Assembly (NCBI GenBank): GCA_937892525.1
Contig: CALAEV010000015.1
Location: forward strand, 52,381-116,380
Source of the DNA: an uncultured Clostridia bacterium
GTDB lineage: Bacteria > Bacillota > Clostridia > Oscillospirales > Acutalibacteraceae
Length of the DNA stretch: 64,000 nt
Reading direction: 5' to 3'
Shown: positions 25,932-35,130 of the stretch, piece after piece
Numbering within the stretch: the first letter of the stretch is position 1
Layout of the letters: every line of letters starts with the position of its first letter
Made by a program: the position numbers and the translations under genes
Notes under the pieces: model-generated
Databases searched by the model: none
What the model was told of the DNA's origin: nothing
Seen by the model: the letters and a program-made list of their open reading frames with translations, nothing else

Positions 25932-26805
25932 TTTCTTTCCTCATATCATCACGGTCAACAAACCCTGTTACATATTTGCCGATTGGCTTACGCTCAACAT
26001 TTGAAAGCGAATTTGTAACTCTGTATCTGCCTTCAAAATATATTCCGTCATAAATATAATAAGTACCTGTTAAATGATTTTTTACAACATCACTCCAGGC
26101 AGACGAGTAAAGCTTTGCATTTTTAAGCACTACTTTCTGACCTGCTACGAAACCTCGTTTTGGTGGTTTAGCTTCAATTTGTGCGCCAAATCCGTTAAGT
26201 CCGTTATACTTCATAATCGCAGGATAATTCTTATAAGACTCATTCAAATCTACGTTTGTTTCGATTCCGTTTACCTTGCCCTTTGAAGTTTTCTGCCATA
26301 TACCGTAAGTACGCTCAAAGGTTGGTTTTTCGCTCCATTGCGCAAGCCAGATGTCATACTTTTTAAAGATTTCATCTGTAAAATAGTTGTCAAGCCAATG
26401 CTTGTTGGCATAAATACACACATAATAGCCGTAGCTTTCCATTTTTTCGCAGAATGCCTTTGCGATTGCCGAAACCTTTGCTTTACCTAATGCACAAACT
26501 CTGTTTTCTTCCATATCATAGGCAATTGGGTATTCAAACTTTTTGCCTTTAATAATCGAATAGCAAAGTTCAGCCTCTTTAACAGCTTCTTCAACAGTTG
26601 TGGCGTAAGAGTAGTGATAAGCGCCTACAGGAATACCTACTTTTTTAGCACCTGTGTAGTTTGTATTGAAAAGCTTATCTTTTTGACCTTTACCCCAACC
26701 AAAGCTTGCGCGAATCATAGCAAACTGAATCCCTGCATTTCTCACAAGACTCCAGTTGATTTCGCCCTGCCATTTTGAAACATCTATACCTTTATAAACT
26801 GCCAT
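25924..26805 (-). CDS. GH25 muramidase endolysin
   Basis: About 293 residues. Residues 1-190 form a glycoside hydrolase family 25 lysozyme domain: KGIDVSKWQG at the N terminus, RASFGWG, PVGAYHYSY and the acidic pair in AYDMEEN. The C-terminal ~90 residues (AGQKVVLKNAKLYSS...) look like a small wall-binding beta domain. There is no signal peptide, so release must depend on the holin. ATG at 26805 has GGAG 8 nt upstream. Confidence 0.92.
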   Translation of the reverse strand: MAVYKGIDVSKWQGEINWSLVRNAGIQFAMIRASFGWGKGQKDKLFNTNYTGAKKVGIPVGAYHYSYATTVEEAVKEAELCYSIIKGKKFEYPIAYDMEENRVCALGKAKVSAIAKAFCEKMESYGYYVCIYANKHWLDNYFTDEIFKKYDIWLAQWSEKPTFERTYGIWQKTSKGKVNGIETNVDLNESYKNYPAIMKYNGLNGFGAQIEAKPPKRGFVAGQKVVLKNAKLYSSAWSDVVKNHLTGTYYIYDGIYFEGRYRVTNSLSNVERKPIGKYVTGFVDRDDMRKENA

Positions 26806-26819
26806 AATATCCACTCCTT

Positions 26820-28547
26820 CTATGCACCGAATACATAAATTTTACTACCTGTTTTCATCATATTGTTTGCGTTAGCGCAACCAAATCTTATACTGCTTAT
26901 TACACCGTTTTTCACTACACTTAAATCTGTGCGACCATCTGCATTATTGCCACTTAATCCCTGTGACATTCCCTCGGTTGTGAAATTGTTAAGCAGATTA
27001 GATGGGTATATACTTCTAAATACTGACATATCAGTATGCTCAATAATTTTTTCACTTTCTGCCCAGAAACCATAGTATTTGTCTGCTGTAACACTAAAAG
27101 ATTGATACATCTGATATATTCCACCACCGTTAAAATTCATACATAATGATTGTGTGTTTGTATTCACAAAGTTACCCATAAAAAGAACAAATACTTTTCT
27201 TAAATTAAGCTTATTCAAAGCGTTGCCTTGTGCATCTGTTGTGAATATAGCCAATTGTGTATCTTCAGTAAGCGTCATTGAGTTGATTAAACGATAGTTA
27301 AGTTTGCCTATATCTTCTCGCACTTTTTCAATGGCAGAAGATGTATTCTGATTATAGGTACATTCAATATTTTCACCTGTTTCAGTAAAAACGCACATTT
27401 TATTTGCAACCGAAACAAGACCATTCGCAACTCCGTTTTCATCTGCTGTTGCAAATAAACTTTCGCAAGGTGAAACAAAGTTGCCTGCAGTGTTTCCAAA
27501 ACAGAGCATAGGGTAAAATGTGGCATTTACCGTTACACCATTGATAACAACAATGCTCACACTCAAACCTGTTAAATCTGCATTTTCAATAGTTTTTCCG
27601 TTACCGTAATCTTCTGCACCATAAGCACCTAAAAGATTTTCTTTTTCTAATCTTAAACAGTATGTTGTTGAAGACGCACCCTCAGGACTACCACTTAAAG
27701 AAACGGTATGGATACCTGTTTTATATTCTGTGCAAGATATTAACGGAATTACAATAGCTGCAGTTGAAGTGCCGTTAAGAGTTACAGAGCCGTCATCATT
27801 GATGGTAAAATTCACGCCATTCATCTGATATGTCTGCCCTGCTTTGTATTTGCCGTTATTGTATGCTTTATCATTAAACGGAATTAAGTTTTCACCTCTT
27901 ACATACACCGTATCATTAGTATTTGTTTTTATATAAATGGGATGAGATATTGGTGACGCATCCTCAATAACCACAGGATTTCCTGTTACGGTTTTCTTTA
28001 CTGCGTTGGCAAAATTATTTGTGGCGTAGTCCATTGAAACTTCACCTGTTTCACCTTTGTCACCCTTGTCACCCTTTGCCCCTGTATCACCCTTGTCACC
28101 TTTATCACCTTTGAACGTGCCAAGTCGGATTGATTCAAGCAATGCGTTTACTGAAAAGTCGTTAATTTTTGCAAGTGAGTTGTCAGTATCAGGTGAATAA
28201 TCAAACTGCAAGTAAAATTTATGTGGCTTGATTACCTGAACAGTGTTACCATCACCATCAATGGAAATAATATTGAAGTAACATTCAACTCCTTTAAGAG
28301 AACTCATTGTTACCGGTATACTATATGTAATTGTCTTGTTTTCAGTATCGAGTTTAAGATATTCCGTTCTCACTTTTGTACCAAGAAGTGAACGGTATTC
28401 AAGATAATATCTGTAATCACCTATGTAGGCGTTATCAATATTAAAAACAAGGCTTGTTGCGTTATGCTCCCACATTACACCTGCCTTTTCACTTTGTATT
28501 TCGTTAGCTTTGGGTGATATATCAATAGAAATAATTTTTGTTTCCAT
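26820..28547 (-). CDS. BppU-like phage fibre with collagen-like stretch
   Basis: 575 residues. The N-terminal ~120 residues resemble the BppU baseplate/receptor-binding adaptor of Firmicutes phages. A collagen-like run of seven Gly-x-x triplets rich in GDK lies at 147-168. The C-terminal ~400 residues are beta-rich and likely a trimeric fibre with a binding tip (ending SKIYVFGA). No tail-tube, sheath, capsid or terminase gene is nearby, so the fibre is isolated from a virion. The gene sits between a small coiled-coil gene and the lysin. Confidence 0.75.
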   Translation of the reverse strand: METKIISIDISPKANEIQSEKAGVMWEHNATSLVFNIDNAYIGDYRYYLEYRSLLGTKVRTEYLKLDTENKTITYSIPVTMSSLKGVECYFNIISIDGDGNTVQVIKPHKFYLQFDYSPDTDNSLAKINDFSVNALLESIRLGTFKGDKGDKGDTGAKGDKGDKGETGEVSMDYATNNFANAVKKTVTGNPVVIEDASPISHPIYIKTNTNDTVYVRGENLIPFNDKAYNNGKYKAGQTYQMNGVNFTINDDGSVTLNGTSTAAIVIPLISCTEYKTGIHTVSLSGSPEGASSTTYCLRLEKENLLGAYGAEDYGNGKTIENADLTGLSVSIVVINGVTVNATFYPMLCFGNTAGNFVSPCESLFATADENGVANGLVSVANKMCVFTETGENIECTYNQNTSSAIEKVREDIGKLNYRLINSMTLTEDTQLAIFTTDAQGNALNKLNLRKVFVLFMGNFVNTNTQSLCMNFNGGGIYQMYQSFSVTADKYYGFWAESEKIIEHTDMSVFRSIYPSNLLNNFTTEGMSQGLSGNNADGRTDLSVVKNGVISSIRFGCANANNMMKTGSKIYVFGA

Positions 28548-28780
28548 CAAAAATCTCCTTTGTAATAATTTTTTAAGTGATTTGCAGTTTCTTCAAGTTC
28601 TTTTTTGATTTCATAAAATTTTCGTAAATCAGATTGAAGTTTTTTAACTGCATCTATATCCCCCATTTTTTTAGCCTTGTTAAGTTGAGTTTTACAGTTG
28701 TCAATAAATGACTGTTGCAATTTTGCGTGCTTCTCGTATTCTTTTCCTAAATCTTTAATTGACTTTTTCTCTTTGCTCAA
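28547..28780 (-). CDS. Small coiled-coil protein of the lysis cassette
   Basis: 77 residues, almost entirely charged helix (KDLGKEYEKHAKLQQSF...), ending HLKNYYKGDF. It resembles the 79-residue protein at 50655-50894 in length, heptad pattern and the shared LG-x-x-Y start and Y-Y end. Its stop codon overlaps the start of the fibre gene and its start overlaps the HTH gene by 26 bases, so it is translated as part of the cassette. Function unknown. Confidence 0.7.
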   Translation of the reverse strand: MSKEKKSIKDLGKEYEKHAKLQQSFIDNCKTQLNKAKKMGDIDAVKKLQSDLRKFYEIKKELEETANHLKNYYKGDF

Positions 28781-29171
28781 TTTGTTTCTCCTTGATAAAA
28801 CTCATTAACTCATTTGTAGATTTTGGTAAGGCGTCGGCATCATAAATCAGAACATATTTTAATGAAGTTTCAAGTTTTTCTTTTATACTATCAATATGTC
28901 TATAAATACTGGAGCGTGTAATATTATTTCTTTTTGAAATCTCCCCTAGCGAAAACTCGCCACTCCAATAATCTTTTGCAAGCTTGCGTTCGGCTTCTGT
29001 CAACTCGTTCTGCATAACTTTGTTTACTACATCAAGTAGTCTTTTTTTCTTGTTATAAACAAGGTAACGCACACCGTTACAGATTGAATTTTTATCCACA
29101 ATTTCTAAATTTTCGGTAAGATAAAAATATTCCTCTTTTGACATTTCTCTTATTTTAATATCTTGTAGCAA
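28755..29171 (-). CDS. HTH protein, sigma region 4-like, first gene of the lysis cassette
   Basis: About 138 residues. Residues ~65-120 form a sigma-70 region-4/ArpU-like helix-turn-helix: LTEAERKLAKDYWSGEFSLGEISKRNNITRSSIYRHIDSI. Such proteins control phage late genes. TTG at 29171 is chosen because GGGGAG lies 6 nt upstream; a TTG at 29189 also opens the frame but its SD would be inside the gene. It is the first gene after the LexA-boxed promoter and a leader hairpin. Confidence 0.72.
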   Translation of the reverse strand: MLQDIKIREMSKEEYFYLTENLEIVDKNSICNGVRYLVYNKKKRLLDVVNKVMQNELTEAERKLAKDYWSGEFSLGEISKRNNITRSSIYRHIDSIKEKLETSLKYVLIYDADALPKSTNELMSFIKEKQIEQREKVN

Positions 29172-29209
29172 CCAAAACTCCCCTTTCAAAAACTATTTTT
29201 CAGAAAAAT

Positions 29210-29241
29210 AAAAACCCCGTTAAAAATCAACGTGGTTTTTA
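29210..29241 (-). terminator. Terminator-like hairpin in the leader of the lysis cassette
   Basis: AAAAACC-A-CGTT and AACG-G-GGTTTTT pair around a 7-base loop, followed by ATTTTT on the minus strand. It lies between the promoter/LexA box and the first gene, so it would attenuate the cassette unless bypassed. Confidence 0.6.
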
Positions 29242-29247
29242 TTTGCC

Positions 29248-29261
29248 GAACATTTGTTCGC
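29248..29261. promoter_or_regulatory. LexA-like SOS box
   Basis: CGAACATTTGTTCG matches the Firmicutes LexA consensus CGAAC-N4-GTTCG with both 5-bp arms perfect. It lies about +7 to +20 relative to the predicted start of the promoter at 29275-29303. The same 14-base string CCGAACATTTGTTC occurs at 50913-50926. Confidence 0.75.
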
Positions 29262-29274
29262 CTTACATTTATTA

Positions 29275-29303
29275 TTGTAGACATTTTTTATTAGTTTGTC
29301 AAG
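29275..29303 (-). promoter_or_regulatory. Consensus sigma-A promoter of the lysis cassette
   Basis: Minus-strand TTGACA, 17-base spacer, TACAAT. The LexA-like box lies directly downstream, an arrangement that gives tight SOS repression in Gram-positives. Confidence 0.82.
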
Positions 29304-29325
29304 TGTAAATAAAAATTATATTAAT

Positions 29326-29357
29326 AAAAAAAACGGAAGCCCAAATGGACTTCCGTT
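29326..29357 (-). terminator. Terminator of the secreted acidic protein gene
   Basis: AACGGAAG/CTTCCGTT stem with extension GTCCATTTGGGC; T-rich on the minus strand, 32 bases after the stop codon of the 29389-30090 gene. Confidence 0.82.
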
Positions 29358-29388
29358 AAAATATCAATTATGAAATTATGTAAAAGAC

Positions 29389-30090
29389 TTATTCAGCGTC
29401 TTCACTCTTTTTTCTTGTAAGAACAAGAGCTGCACCAGCTACAAGTGCTACTGCTGCAACAGAGATAACTGTTGTATCACCTGTGTCAGAAACTAAATTG
29501 TCATCGTCACCGTTAGTGTCAGCATCGCCGTCACCCCAAGCGTCATCACCGTTGTCACCTGATGGGTCATCACCTGATGGGTCATCACTGCCACCGCCGA
29601 AAATCATATCGCCGATTGAACCAAGAATTCCAAGAATTGTGTTGAGGAAGTCTGTATCATCTGTTGGTTCTTCATCTTCTGGAAGATTTTCGTCGCCTGA
29701 ACCGTCGCCTTCACCTGCTGGAGGAAGAACGTCGTCAATTTCAGGAAGAACAATACCCATATCTTCAAGACCTGCTGTAATCTGCCCTGCAGCTGCAGCA
29801 AGTTTATCAACATCAGTTGAGTTTTCAGCAAAAGCTGCCAAAACTGTAGGAAGGTCTTCTACTGTATAAATGCCTTCGTCACCTTCAGCAATAATCAAGT
29901 CGTCAAGAATCATTTGAGCAACTGCTGCTGGGTCTGAATCTTCAGCATTAAGAAGTTCTGCATAATAAACGCCAAGTTCTGCTGGGTCAGTTGGTTTAAC
30001 TGGAGCAAGGTCTTCACCTTCAGCAAAAGCTGAGAAGCCCATAACAAAAACCATAGCCAATGCAAGAACTATTGCAAGAGTCTTTTTCAT
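29389..30090 (-). CDS. Secreted acidic protein with C-terminal membrane/wall anchor
   Basis: About 233 residues. A signal peptide (KKTLAIVLALAMVFVMGFSAFA) precedes a helical domain (~30-140) and a long Asp/Gly-rich low-complexity stretch (GSDDPSGDDPSGDNGDD...). The C terminus is SDTGD, a hydrophobic segment and RKKSEDAE, like a non-canonical sortase signal. ATG at 30090 has AAAGGA upstream and a perfect promoter lies at 30146-30174, which rules out the in-frame start at 30177. Probably an abundant surface protein; function unknown. Confidence 0.78.
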   Translation of the reverse strand: MKKTLAIVLALAMVFVMGFSAFAEGEDLAPVKPTDPAELGVYYAELLNAEDSDPAAVAQMILDDLIIAEGDEGIYTVEDLPTVLAAFAENSTDVDKLAAAAGQITAGLEDMGIVLPEIDDVLPPAGEGDGSGDENLPEDEEPTDDTDFLNTILGILGSIGDMIFGGGSDDPSGDDPSGDNGDDAWGDGDADTNGDDDNLVSDTGDTTVISVAAVALVAGAALVLTRKKSEDAE

Positions 30091-30145
30091 AATAATCATT
30101 ATCCTTTCGCGTGAAAAATCGGGTATTACACCTCTATTCTTGTTC

Positions 30146-30174
30146 ATTATAACCAAACGAATGAAAAAAGTCAA
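30146..30174 (-). promoter_or_regulatory. Consensus sigma-A promoter of the secreted acidic protein
   Basis: Minus-strand TTGACT, 17-base spacer, TATAAT. The leader is about 50 bases. Confidence 0.82.
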
Positions 30175-30252
30175 CATTTTTCTTTAATATTTTTCTTTTC
30201 TTTTTTATTTTATGAACATATTGGGGAAAAATAACCACAGGAGGTGCAAAAA

Positions 30253-30438
30253 ATGCTTTTTAAAAGGAATAAGCAAGACCAAATCAAAAAAACAAAGCAA
30301 AAAATCGACAAATTAAGTGAAGAAATTTCAGAAATCTGGAGTCCATATAATCCTGACGGTCAGTTTGATACAAACGGAAGCTACACAGGAAATCCCGATG
30401 GTTTTGATGTACCTGTTCAGGATGCAGACGATTTATGA
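30253..30438 (+). CDS. Small 61-residue protein of unknown function
   Basis: Sixty-one codons from an ATG with GGAGGTG 7-8 nt upstream. A Lys/Glu-rich helix (residues 3-28) is followed by a proline/glycine-rich acidic tail, ISEIWSPYNPDGQFDTNGSY...PVQDADDL. The good SD and clear amino-acid bias support a real gene. It lies 183 bases before rimP but upstream of the rimP promoter, so it is probably transcribed separately. I do not recognise the family with certainty. Confidence 0.65.
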   Translation: MLFKRNKQDQIKKTKQKIDKLSEEISEIWSPYNPDGQFDTNGSYTGNPDGFDVPVQDADDL

Positions 30439-30480
30439 AACATTCTATACTAATATAGTATATAAATTTTGCAAAAAGAC

Positions 30481-30509
30481 TTGATTTTATTTATTTAATA
30501 TGTTATTAT
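30481..30509 (+). promoter_or_regulatory. Promoter of the rimP-nusA-infB operon
   Basis: TTGATT and TATTAT separated by 17 bases. It starts a leader of about 105 bases before rimP. Confidence 0.65.
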
Positions 30510-30537
30510 TCGTTATGGTAAGAATATCCGTATTGAC

Positions 30538-30561
30538 AGAGAGTGGGGCGACCCGCTCTCT
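30538..30561 (+). promoter_or_regulatory. Leader hairpin before rimP
   Basis: AGAGAGTGGG-GCGA-CCCGCTCTCT forms a GC-rich hairpin with a GNRA-like loop and no T run directly after it. nusA operons often carry structured leaders under NusA or RNase control; function here is inference. Confidence 0.5.
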
Positions 30562-30621
30562 TGAGTTTATTAGGGTATTTTTCAAAGCAAACGACAATTT
30601 AATATTTTACAGGAGGTTTTT

Positions 30622-31101
30622 ATGAAAAAAAACACTGCCTCAGTGGTTTGGGATATTGCCAAACCAATTGCAGACGAATTAGGTCTTATTCTTTGGGACG
30701 TTAAATTCGTTAAAGAAGGTGCTCGTTGGTATCTTCGCATTACAATCGACAAAGAAGATGGTGTAGGTATTGACGACTGTGTCACAATGCACCACGCAAT
30801 TGACGGACCTTTAGATGAAGCAGACCCAATTGAACAAGCTTATAATCTTCAGGTACAATCCCCTGGCATTGAGCGTGAGCTTTGCAGGGACTTTCACTTT
30901 GAATGTTATTTAGGTGAAAAAATTCAGGTTAGACTTATCAAGGCTTTTGAAGGCAAGAGAGAGTACAAAGGTATTCTTATTGACTACGACAATGATAGTG
31001 TTACAATCGCTATTGATGAAGAAACTGAAATGAATATATTAAAGAAAGAAGCATCTTGGATTAAGGCAGACGATTTCGGTGGAATCGGCGACATTGACTA
31101 A
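30622..31101 (+). CDS. rimP: Ribosome maturation factor RimP
   Basis: 159 residues, usual length. RimP binds the 30S precursor and helps assemble the S12 region. The N-terminal domain has WDVKFVKEGARWYLRITIDKE, and the signature VQSPGIERELCRDFHFE leads into the SH3-like C-terminal domain (VRLIKAFEGKREYKGILI). First gene of the nusA-infB operon; SD GGAGG. Confidence 0.94.
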   Translation: MKKNTASVVWDIAKPIADELGLILWDVKFVKEGARWYLRITIDKEDGVGIDDCVTMHHAIDGPLDEADPIEQAYNLQVQSPGIERELCRDFHFECYLGEKIQVRLIKAFEGKREYKGILIDYDNDSVTIAIDEETEMNILKKEASWIKADDFGGIGDID

Positions 31102-31122
31102 GATATTGGAGGTATTTGGAAA

Positions 31123-32172
31123 ATGAATAAAGAATTTTTTGAGGCAGTTGCTTTAATGGAAAAAGAAAAAGGTATTCAGGCAGATTACCTTTACGACAAA
31201 ATCAGCGAAGCAATTGTTAAAGCAGTTAGAAAAGACTACAACAACAAAGATGTAGTTGCTTGTGACATTGACCCAGAAGCACAGACAATGAGAGTTTATG
31301 TTCACCTTAACATTGTTGAAGAGCTTGAAGATTGGGACACAGACATTCTTGTTGAAGACGCAAAAGAGTATCGCGAAGATGCTAAAGCAGGTGAAACTCT
31401 TGAAATTGACCTTGATACAATGAAATTTGGTCGTATTGCAGCACAGACTGCAAAGCACGTTATCCGTCAGGGCATTAAAGATGCAGAGCGTGGTCAGGTT
31501 ATTCGTGACTTCCAATCAAAGACACAAGACCTTGTTACTGCAAAGGTAAGCAGAATTGACCCAATTAGTGGTAATGTTACACTTGAAATCGGCAAAGGTA
31601 CAGCAGTTCTTCCAAAGGGCGAGCAAGTGCCTGACGAAACATTTACTGAAGGCGAACTTATTAAAGTTTACATCAGTGAAGTTAAAGATACTGACCGTGG
31701 ACCAAGAGTTATGATTTCAAGAACTCACAAAGGTCTTGTTAAACGCCTTTTCGAACAGGAAGTTCCTGAAATCTATGACGGTGTTGTTACAATCCACTCA
31801 ATTTCTCGTGAAGCTGGTATCAGAACAAAAATGGCTGTTAGCAGTGCTGACGAAAATGTTGACCCAATCGGTGCTTGTATCGGTCAGCGTGGTGCTCGCG
31901 TAAACAACATTGTTGAAGTTCTTGGTGGCGAGAAAATTGATATTGTTAAATACAGCGAAGACCCTGCAGAATTTGTAGCATCTGCTCTTGCTCCTGCAAA
32001 TGTACTTAGCGTTGAAATTGTAAATGCTGATGAGAAAAAATGTCAGGCTACTGTTCCTGACCACCAGTTATCTCTTGCAATCGGCAACAAAGGCTTGAAC
32101 GCAAAACTTGCTGCAAAGCTTACAGGTTGGAAAATCGATATTAAGCCTGAAAGTGGTTTCTACGAAGGCTAA
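31123..32172 (+). CDS. nusA: Transcription elongation/termination factor NusA
   Basis: 349 residues: N-terminal RNA-polymerase-binding domain (1-125), S1 domain (~135-200, [20 protein letters not shown]), and two KH domains ([29 protein letters not shown] and [32 protein letters not shown]). It lacks the C-terminal acidic repeats of E. coli, as is normal in Firmicutes. It follows rimP by 21 bases. Confidence 0.96.
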   Translation: MNKEFFEAVALMEKEKGIQADYLYDKISEAIVKAVRKDYNNKDVVACDIDPEAQTMRVYVHLNIVEELEDWDTDILVEDAKEYREDAKAGETLEIDLDTMKFGRIAAQTAKHVIRQGIKDAERGQVIRDFQSKTQDLVTAKVSRIDPISGNVTLEIGKGTAVLPKGEQVPDETFTEGELIKVYISEVKDTDRGPRVMISRTHKGLVKRLFEQEVPEIYDGVVTIHSISREAGIRTKMAVSSADENVDPIGACIGQRGARVNNIVEVLGGEKIDIVKYSEDPAEFVASALAPANVLSVEIVNADEKKCQATVPDHQLSLAIGNKGLNAKLAAKLTGWKIDIKPESGFYEG

Positions 32173-32209
32173 TCTTTCTACTAAAAGTTATTGAAAGGAG
32201 ACTTAAAGC

Positions 32210-32491
32210 GTGAAACAGAAAAAAATACCTTTGCGAAAATGCACAGGTTGTGGTGAACAAAAACCCAAAAAAGAGCTTGTGCGAATTGTTAAAACTCCTG
32301 ATGGTGAAATATTGCTTGACCTTACAGGCAAGGCATCCGGCAGAGGTGCTTACATCTGCAACAACGCTGAATGTCTTAAAAAAGCCAGAAAGTCAAAACG
32401 AATTGACAAAACTTTTGAAATGACAATTCCTGACGAGATTTATGAGCAGATGGAGGAAGAAATCAGTAAAGATGATAAACAACAATCTTAA
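32210..32491 (+). CDS. rnpM: RNase P modulator RnpM (YlxR)
   Basis: 93 residues starting at GTG with AAAGGAG upstream. The CTGCGEQKPKKELVRIV and GRGAYICNNAECLKKA motifs define the YlxR family, an RNA-binding fold shown in B. subtilis to modulate RNase P. Its end overlaps ylxQ by 20 bases. Confidence 0.93.
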   Translation: MKQKKIPLRKCTGCGEQKPKKELVRIVKTPDGEILLDLTGKASGRGAYICNNAECLKKARKSKRIDKTFEMTIPDEIYEQMEEEISKDDKQQS

Positions 32492-32801
32492 CGGTCTTCT
32501 TGGTCTTTGCAGAAAGGCGTCAAAAATGGCAATTGGTCACGACGCTGTGATTACCTCAATCAAACAAGGTAAATCAAAACTTGCTATCACCTGCTGTGAC
32601 GCATCACCAAGGCTCAAAAAAGAAATCCTTGATGAGTGTAATTTCAACAACCGTAACATAAAATATGTTGACGCACCTTTCACTATGAGTGAATTAGGAC
32701 TTGCAATCGGTAAAAAAGCAGGAGTTATTTCAATTGATGAAGAAGGCTTTGCAAACAAGTTATACAGTATTATAACGGGAGGTTATGAATATGGCGATTA
32801 A
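32472..32801 (+). CDS. ylxQ: L7Ae-family RNA-binding protein YlxQ
   Basis: 109 residues of the L7Ae/L30e fold ([37 protein letters not shown]), a kink-turn-binding family always found between ylxR and infB in Firmicutes. It overlaps rnpM at the start and infB at the end by 11 bases; coupling explains the short or missing SD. Confidence 0.92.
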   Translation: MINNNLNGLLGLCRKASKMAIGHDAVITSIKQGKSKLAITCCDASPRLKKEILDECNFNNRNIKYVDAPFTMSELGLAIGKKAGVISIDEEGFANKLYSIITGGYEYGD

Positions 32802-35130
32802 AAAATATAAAATTCATGAACTTGCTAAAGATTTTAATATTCAGAGCAAGTATGTTATAGAAAATCTTTCAAAATATTTTGAGGGTGAAAAGAAATCACA
32901 AACTGCCCTTGACGAAAAAGAACTTGATTTTCTTTTTGATTTGATTACAAAAGAAAACTCAGTAAAGAGTTTTGACGAGTATTTTGCTGCTGTTCCACAG
33001 GAAAAGCCAAAAGCTGAACCTAAAAAAGAGGCAAAGAAAGCAGAGAAACCTGCTGACAACAAAAAACAGAGTGCTCCTGCGCCACAGGGTAATGCAGAAC
33101 AGCCTAAAAAGAAAGAAAAAGACCCTTCAAAGCCAATGCAGGCTCGTACAAAGGGTGAAATGCGTCACATTGATACAAGAGCAAACACCTTTGACGCAGA
33201 AAAATACAACGAAAAATATGAAAACATTGCTCCTGCTAACGCACACCAGAGCGATAATATGGTTAAAAAGCAGAAGCTTAAACAAAAGAGCCAGCAATAC
33301 CGTAAACAAGGTATGAGAAGTGGCAAGAAAGAAACAGAAGCAGAAAGACTTAAGAGAATTGCAGCAGAAAGAGCAAAGAAACCACCTGTAATCACAGTTG
33401 GTGACGAAATCACAGTTGGTGAGCTTGCATCTCGTCTTAAAATGACTGCTGCTGAAGTTATTAAAAAGCTTTTCTCACTTGGTATGATGGCTACTGTAAA
33501 CGAAGTTATTGACTACGATACAGCAGAAATTGTTGCAACTGAACTCGGTGCAAAGGTTAGCCGTGAAGTTGTAGTTACTATTGAAGAAAGAATTATTGAC
33601 GACAGTGAAGACGATGAAGAAAACCTTGTAACACGCGACCCTGTTGTTGTTGTTATGGGACACGTTGACCACGGTAAAACTTCACTTCTTGACGCTATTA
33701 AGAACACAAACGTTACTGCTACTGAAGCAGGTGGTATTACACAGCATATCGGCGCTTACAGAGTAAACCTTAACGGTCAGTATATTACATTCCTTGACAC
33801 ACCTGGCCACGCAGCGTTCACATCAATGCGCGCTCGTGGTGCAAAAGCTACTGACGTTGCAATTCTTGTTGTTGCTGCTGACGACGGTATTATGCCACAG
33901 ACTATTGAAGCTATTAACCACGCTAAAGCTGCTGAGGTTGACATTATTGTTGCTATTAACAAAATGGATAAACCAGGCACAACTGTTGATAAGATTATGC
34001 AACAGTTAACAGAACATGGTCTTGTTCCTGAAGAATGGGGTGGCGATGTAATCTGCGTTCCTGTTTCTGCAAAGACACATATGAACATTGACACACTTCT
34101 TGAAAATGTTCTTCTTACTGCAGAAATGCGTGAACTTAAAGCTAACCCTAACAGAGCTGCTAAAGGTATTGTCATTGAAGCTCGTCTTGATAAAGGTAAG
34201 GGCCCTGTGGCTACTCTTCTTGTTCAGAACGGTACACTTCATTCAGGCGACATTGTTGTTGCAGGCACTGCAGTTGGTCGTGTTCGTGTTATGGTTGACG
34301 ACAAACACCGTTCAATTAAGGAAGCAGGTCCATCAGTTCCTGTTGAAATTATGGGTCTTGACGAAGTTCCACAGTCAGGTGATGTATTCAATGCAGTTTC
34401 TGACGAAAGACTTGCTCGTGAACTTGTTGAAAAGAGAAAGCAAGAAAAGAAAGAAGAACAGTTTAATCAGTACCAGAAAGTTACACTTGACAACTTGTTC
34501 TCATCAATCAATGCAGGTAAAATCAAGACTCTTAACATTATCGTTAAGGCTGACGTTCAGGGTTCAGTTGAAGCAGTTAAGCAGAATCTTGAAAAACTTT
34601 CTAACGAAGAAGTGCAGGTTAAAGTTATTCACGGTGGTGTTGGTGCAGTAAGCGAGTCTGATATTATGCTTGCTAACGCATCAAATGCTATTATCGTTGG
34701 TTTCAATGTTCGTCCTGACCCAGTTGCAGCTGAAATTGCAGAGCGTGACGGCGTTGATATGAGAATGTACCGTATCATTTATGACTGTATTGAAGAAATT
34801 GAAGACGCTATGAAGGGTATGCTTGCTCCTAAATTCCGTGAAGTATTACTCGGTCGTATTGAAGTTCGTAACGTATTCAAGCTTTCATCAGTTGGTATGG
34901 TTGCAGGTTCTTATGTTCAGAACGGTAAAGTTACAAGAAATGCACAAATTCGTGTTGTTCGTGACGGTATTGTTATTGCTGAAGACTCAATTTCATCTCT
35001 TAAGAGATTTAAGGATGACGTTAAGGAAGTAGCTTCAGGTTACGAATGCGGTATTGGTCTTAACAAGTTTAATGACGTTAAGGAAGGCGACATTTTTGAA
35101 GCCTTTATTATGGAGGAATACAGAGACTAA
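32791..35130 (+). CDS. infB: Translation initiation factor IF-2
   Basis: 779 residues. A lysine/alanine-rich N-terminal extension (~70-200) precedes the IF2 N-domain and the GTPase: GHVDHGKT at ~290-297, [14 protein letters not shown]. Domains II-IV follow ([42 protein letters not shown]). It delivers fMet-tRNA to the 30S P site. ATG at 32791 has GGGAGG 8 nt upstream; the ATG at 32785 is too close to the SD. Confidence 0.97.
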   Translation: MAIKKYKIHELAKDFNIQSKYVIENLSKYFEGEKKSQTALDEKELDFLFDLITKENSVKSFDEYFAAVPQEKPKAEPKKEAKKAEKPADNKKQSAPAPQGNAEQPKKKEKDPSKPMQARTKGEMRHIDTRANTFDAEKYNEKYENIAPANAHQSDNMVKKQKLKQKSQQYRKQGMRSGKKETEAERLKRIAAERAKKPPVITVGDEITVGELASRLKMTAAEVIKKLFSLGMMATVNEVIDYDTAEIVATELGAKVSREVVVTIEERIIDDSEDDEENLVTRDPVVVVMGHVDHGKTSLLDAIKNTNVTATEAGGITQHIGAYRVNLNGQYITFLDTPGHAAFTSMRARGAKATDVAILVVAADDGIMPQTIEAINHAKAAEVDIIVAINKMDKPGTTVDKIMQQLTEHGLVPEEWGGDVICVPVSAKTHMNIDTLLENVLLTAEMRELKANPNRAAKGIVIEARLDKGKGPVATLLVQNGTLHSGDIVVAGTAVGRVRVMVDDKHRSIKEAGPSVPVEIMGLDEVPQSGDVFNAVSDERLARELVEKRKQEKKEEQFNQYQKVTLDNLFSSINAGKIKTLNIIVKADVQGSVEAVKQNLEKLSNEEVQVKVIHGGVGAVSESDIMLANASNAIIVGFNVRPDPVAAEIAERDGVDMRMYRIIYDCIEEIEDAMKGMLAPKFREVLLGRIEVRNVFKLSSVGMVAGSYVQNGKVTRNAQIRVVRDGIVIAEDSISSLKRFKDDVKEVASGYECGIGLNKFNDVKEGDIFEAFIMEEYRD

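Noticed and set aside
25425..29171. Complete prophage or tailocin
   Set aside because: Only lysis, fibre and HTH genes are present; no capsid, portal, terminase, sheath, tube or integrase gene lies in the window.
30091..30177. Longer start of the secreted acidic protein
   Set aside because: The extension covers the promoter at 30146-30174 and precedes the real signal peptide.
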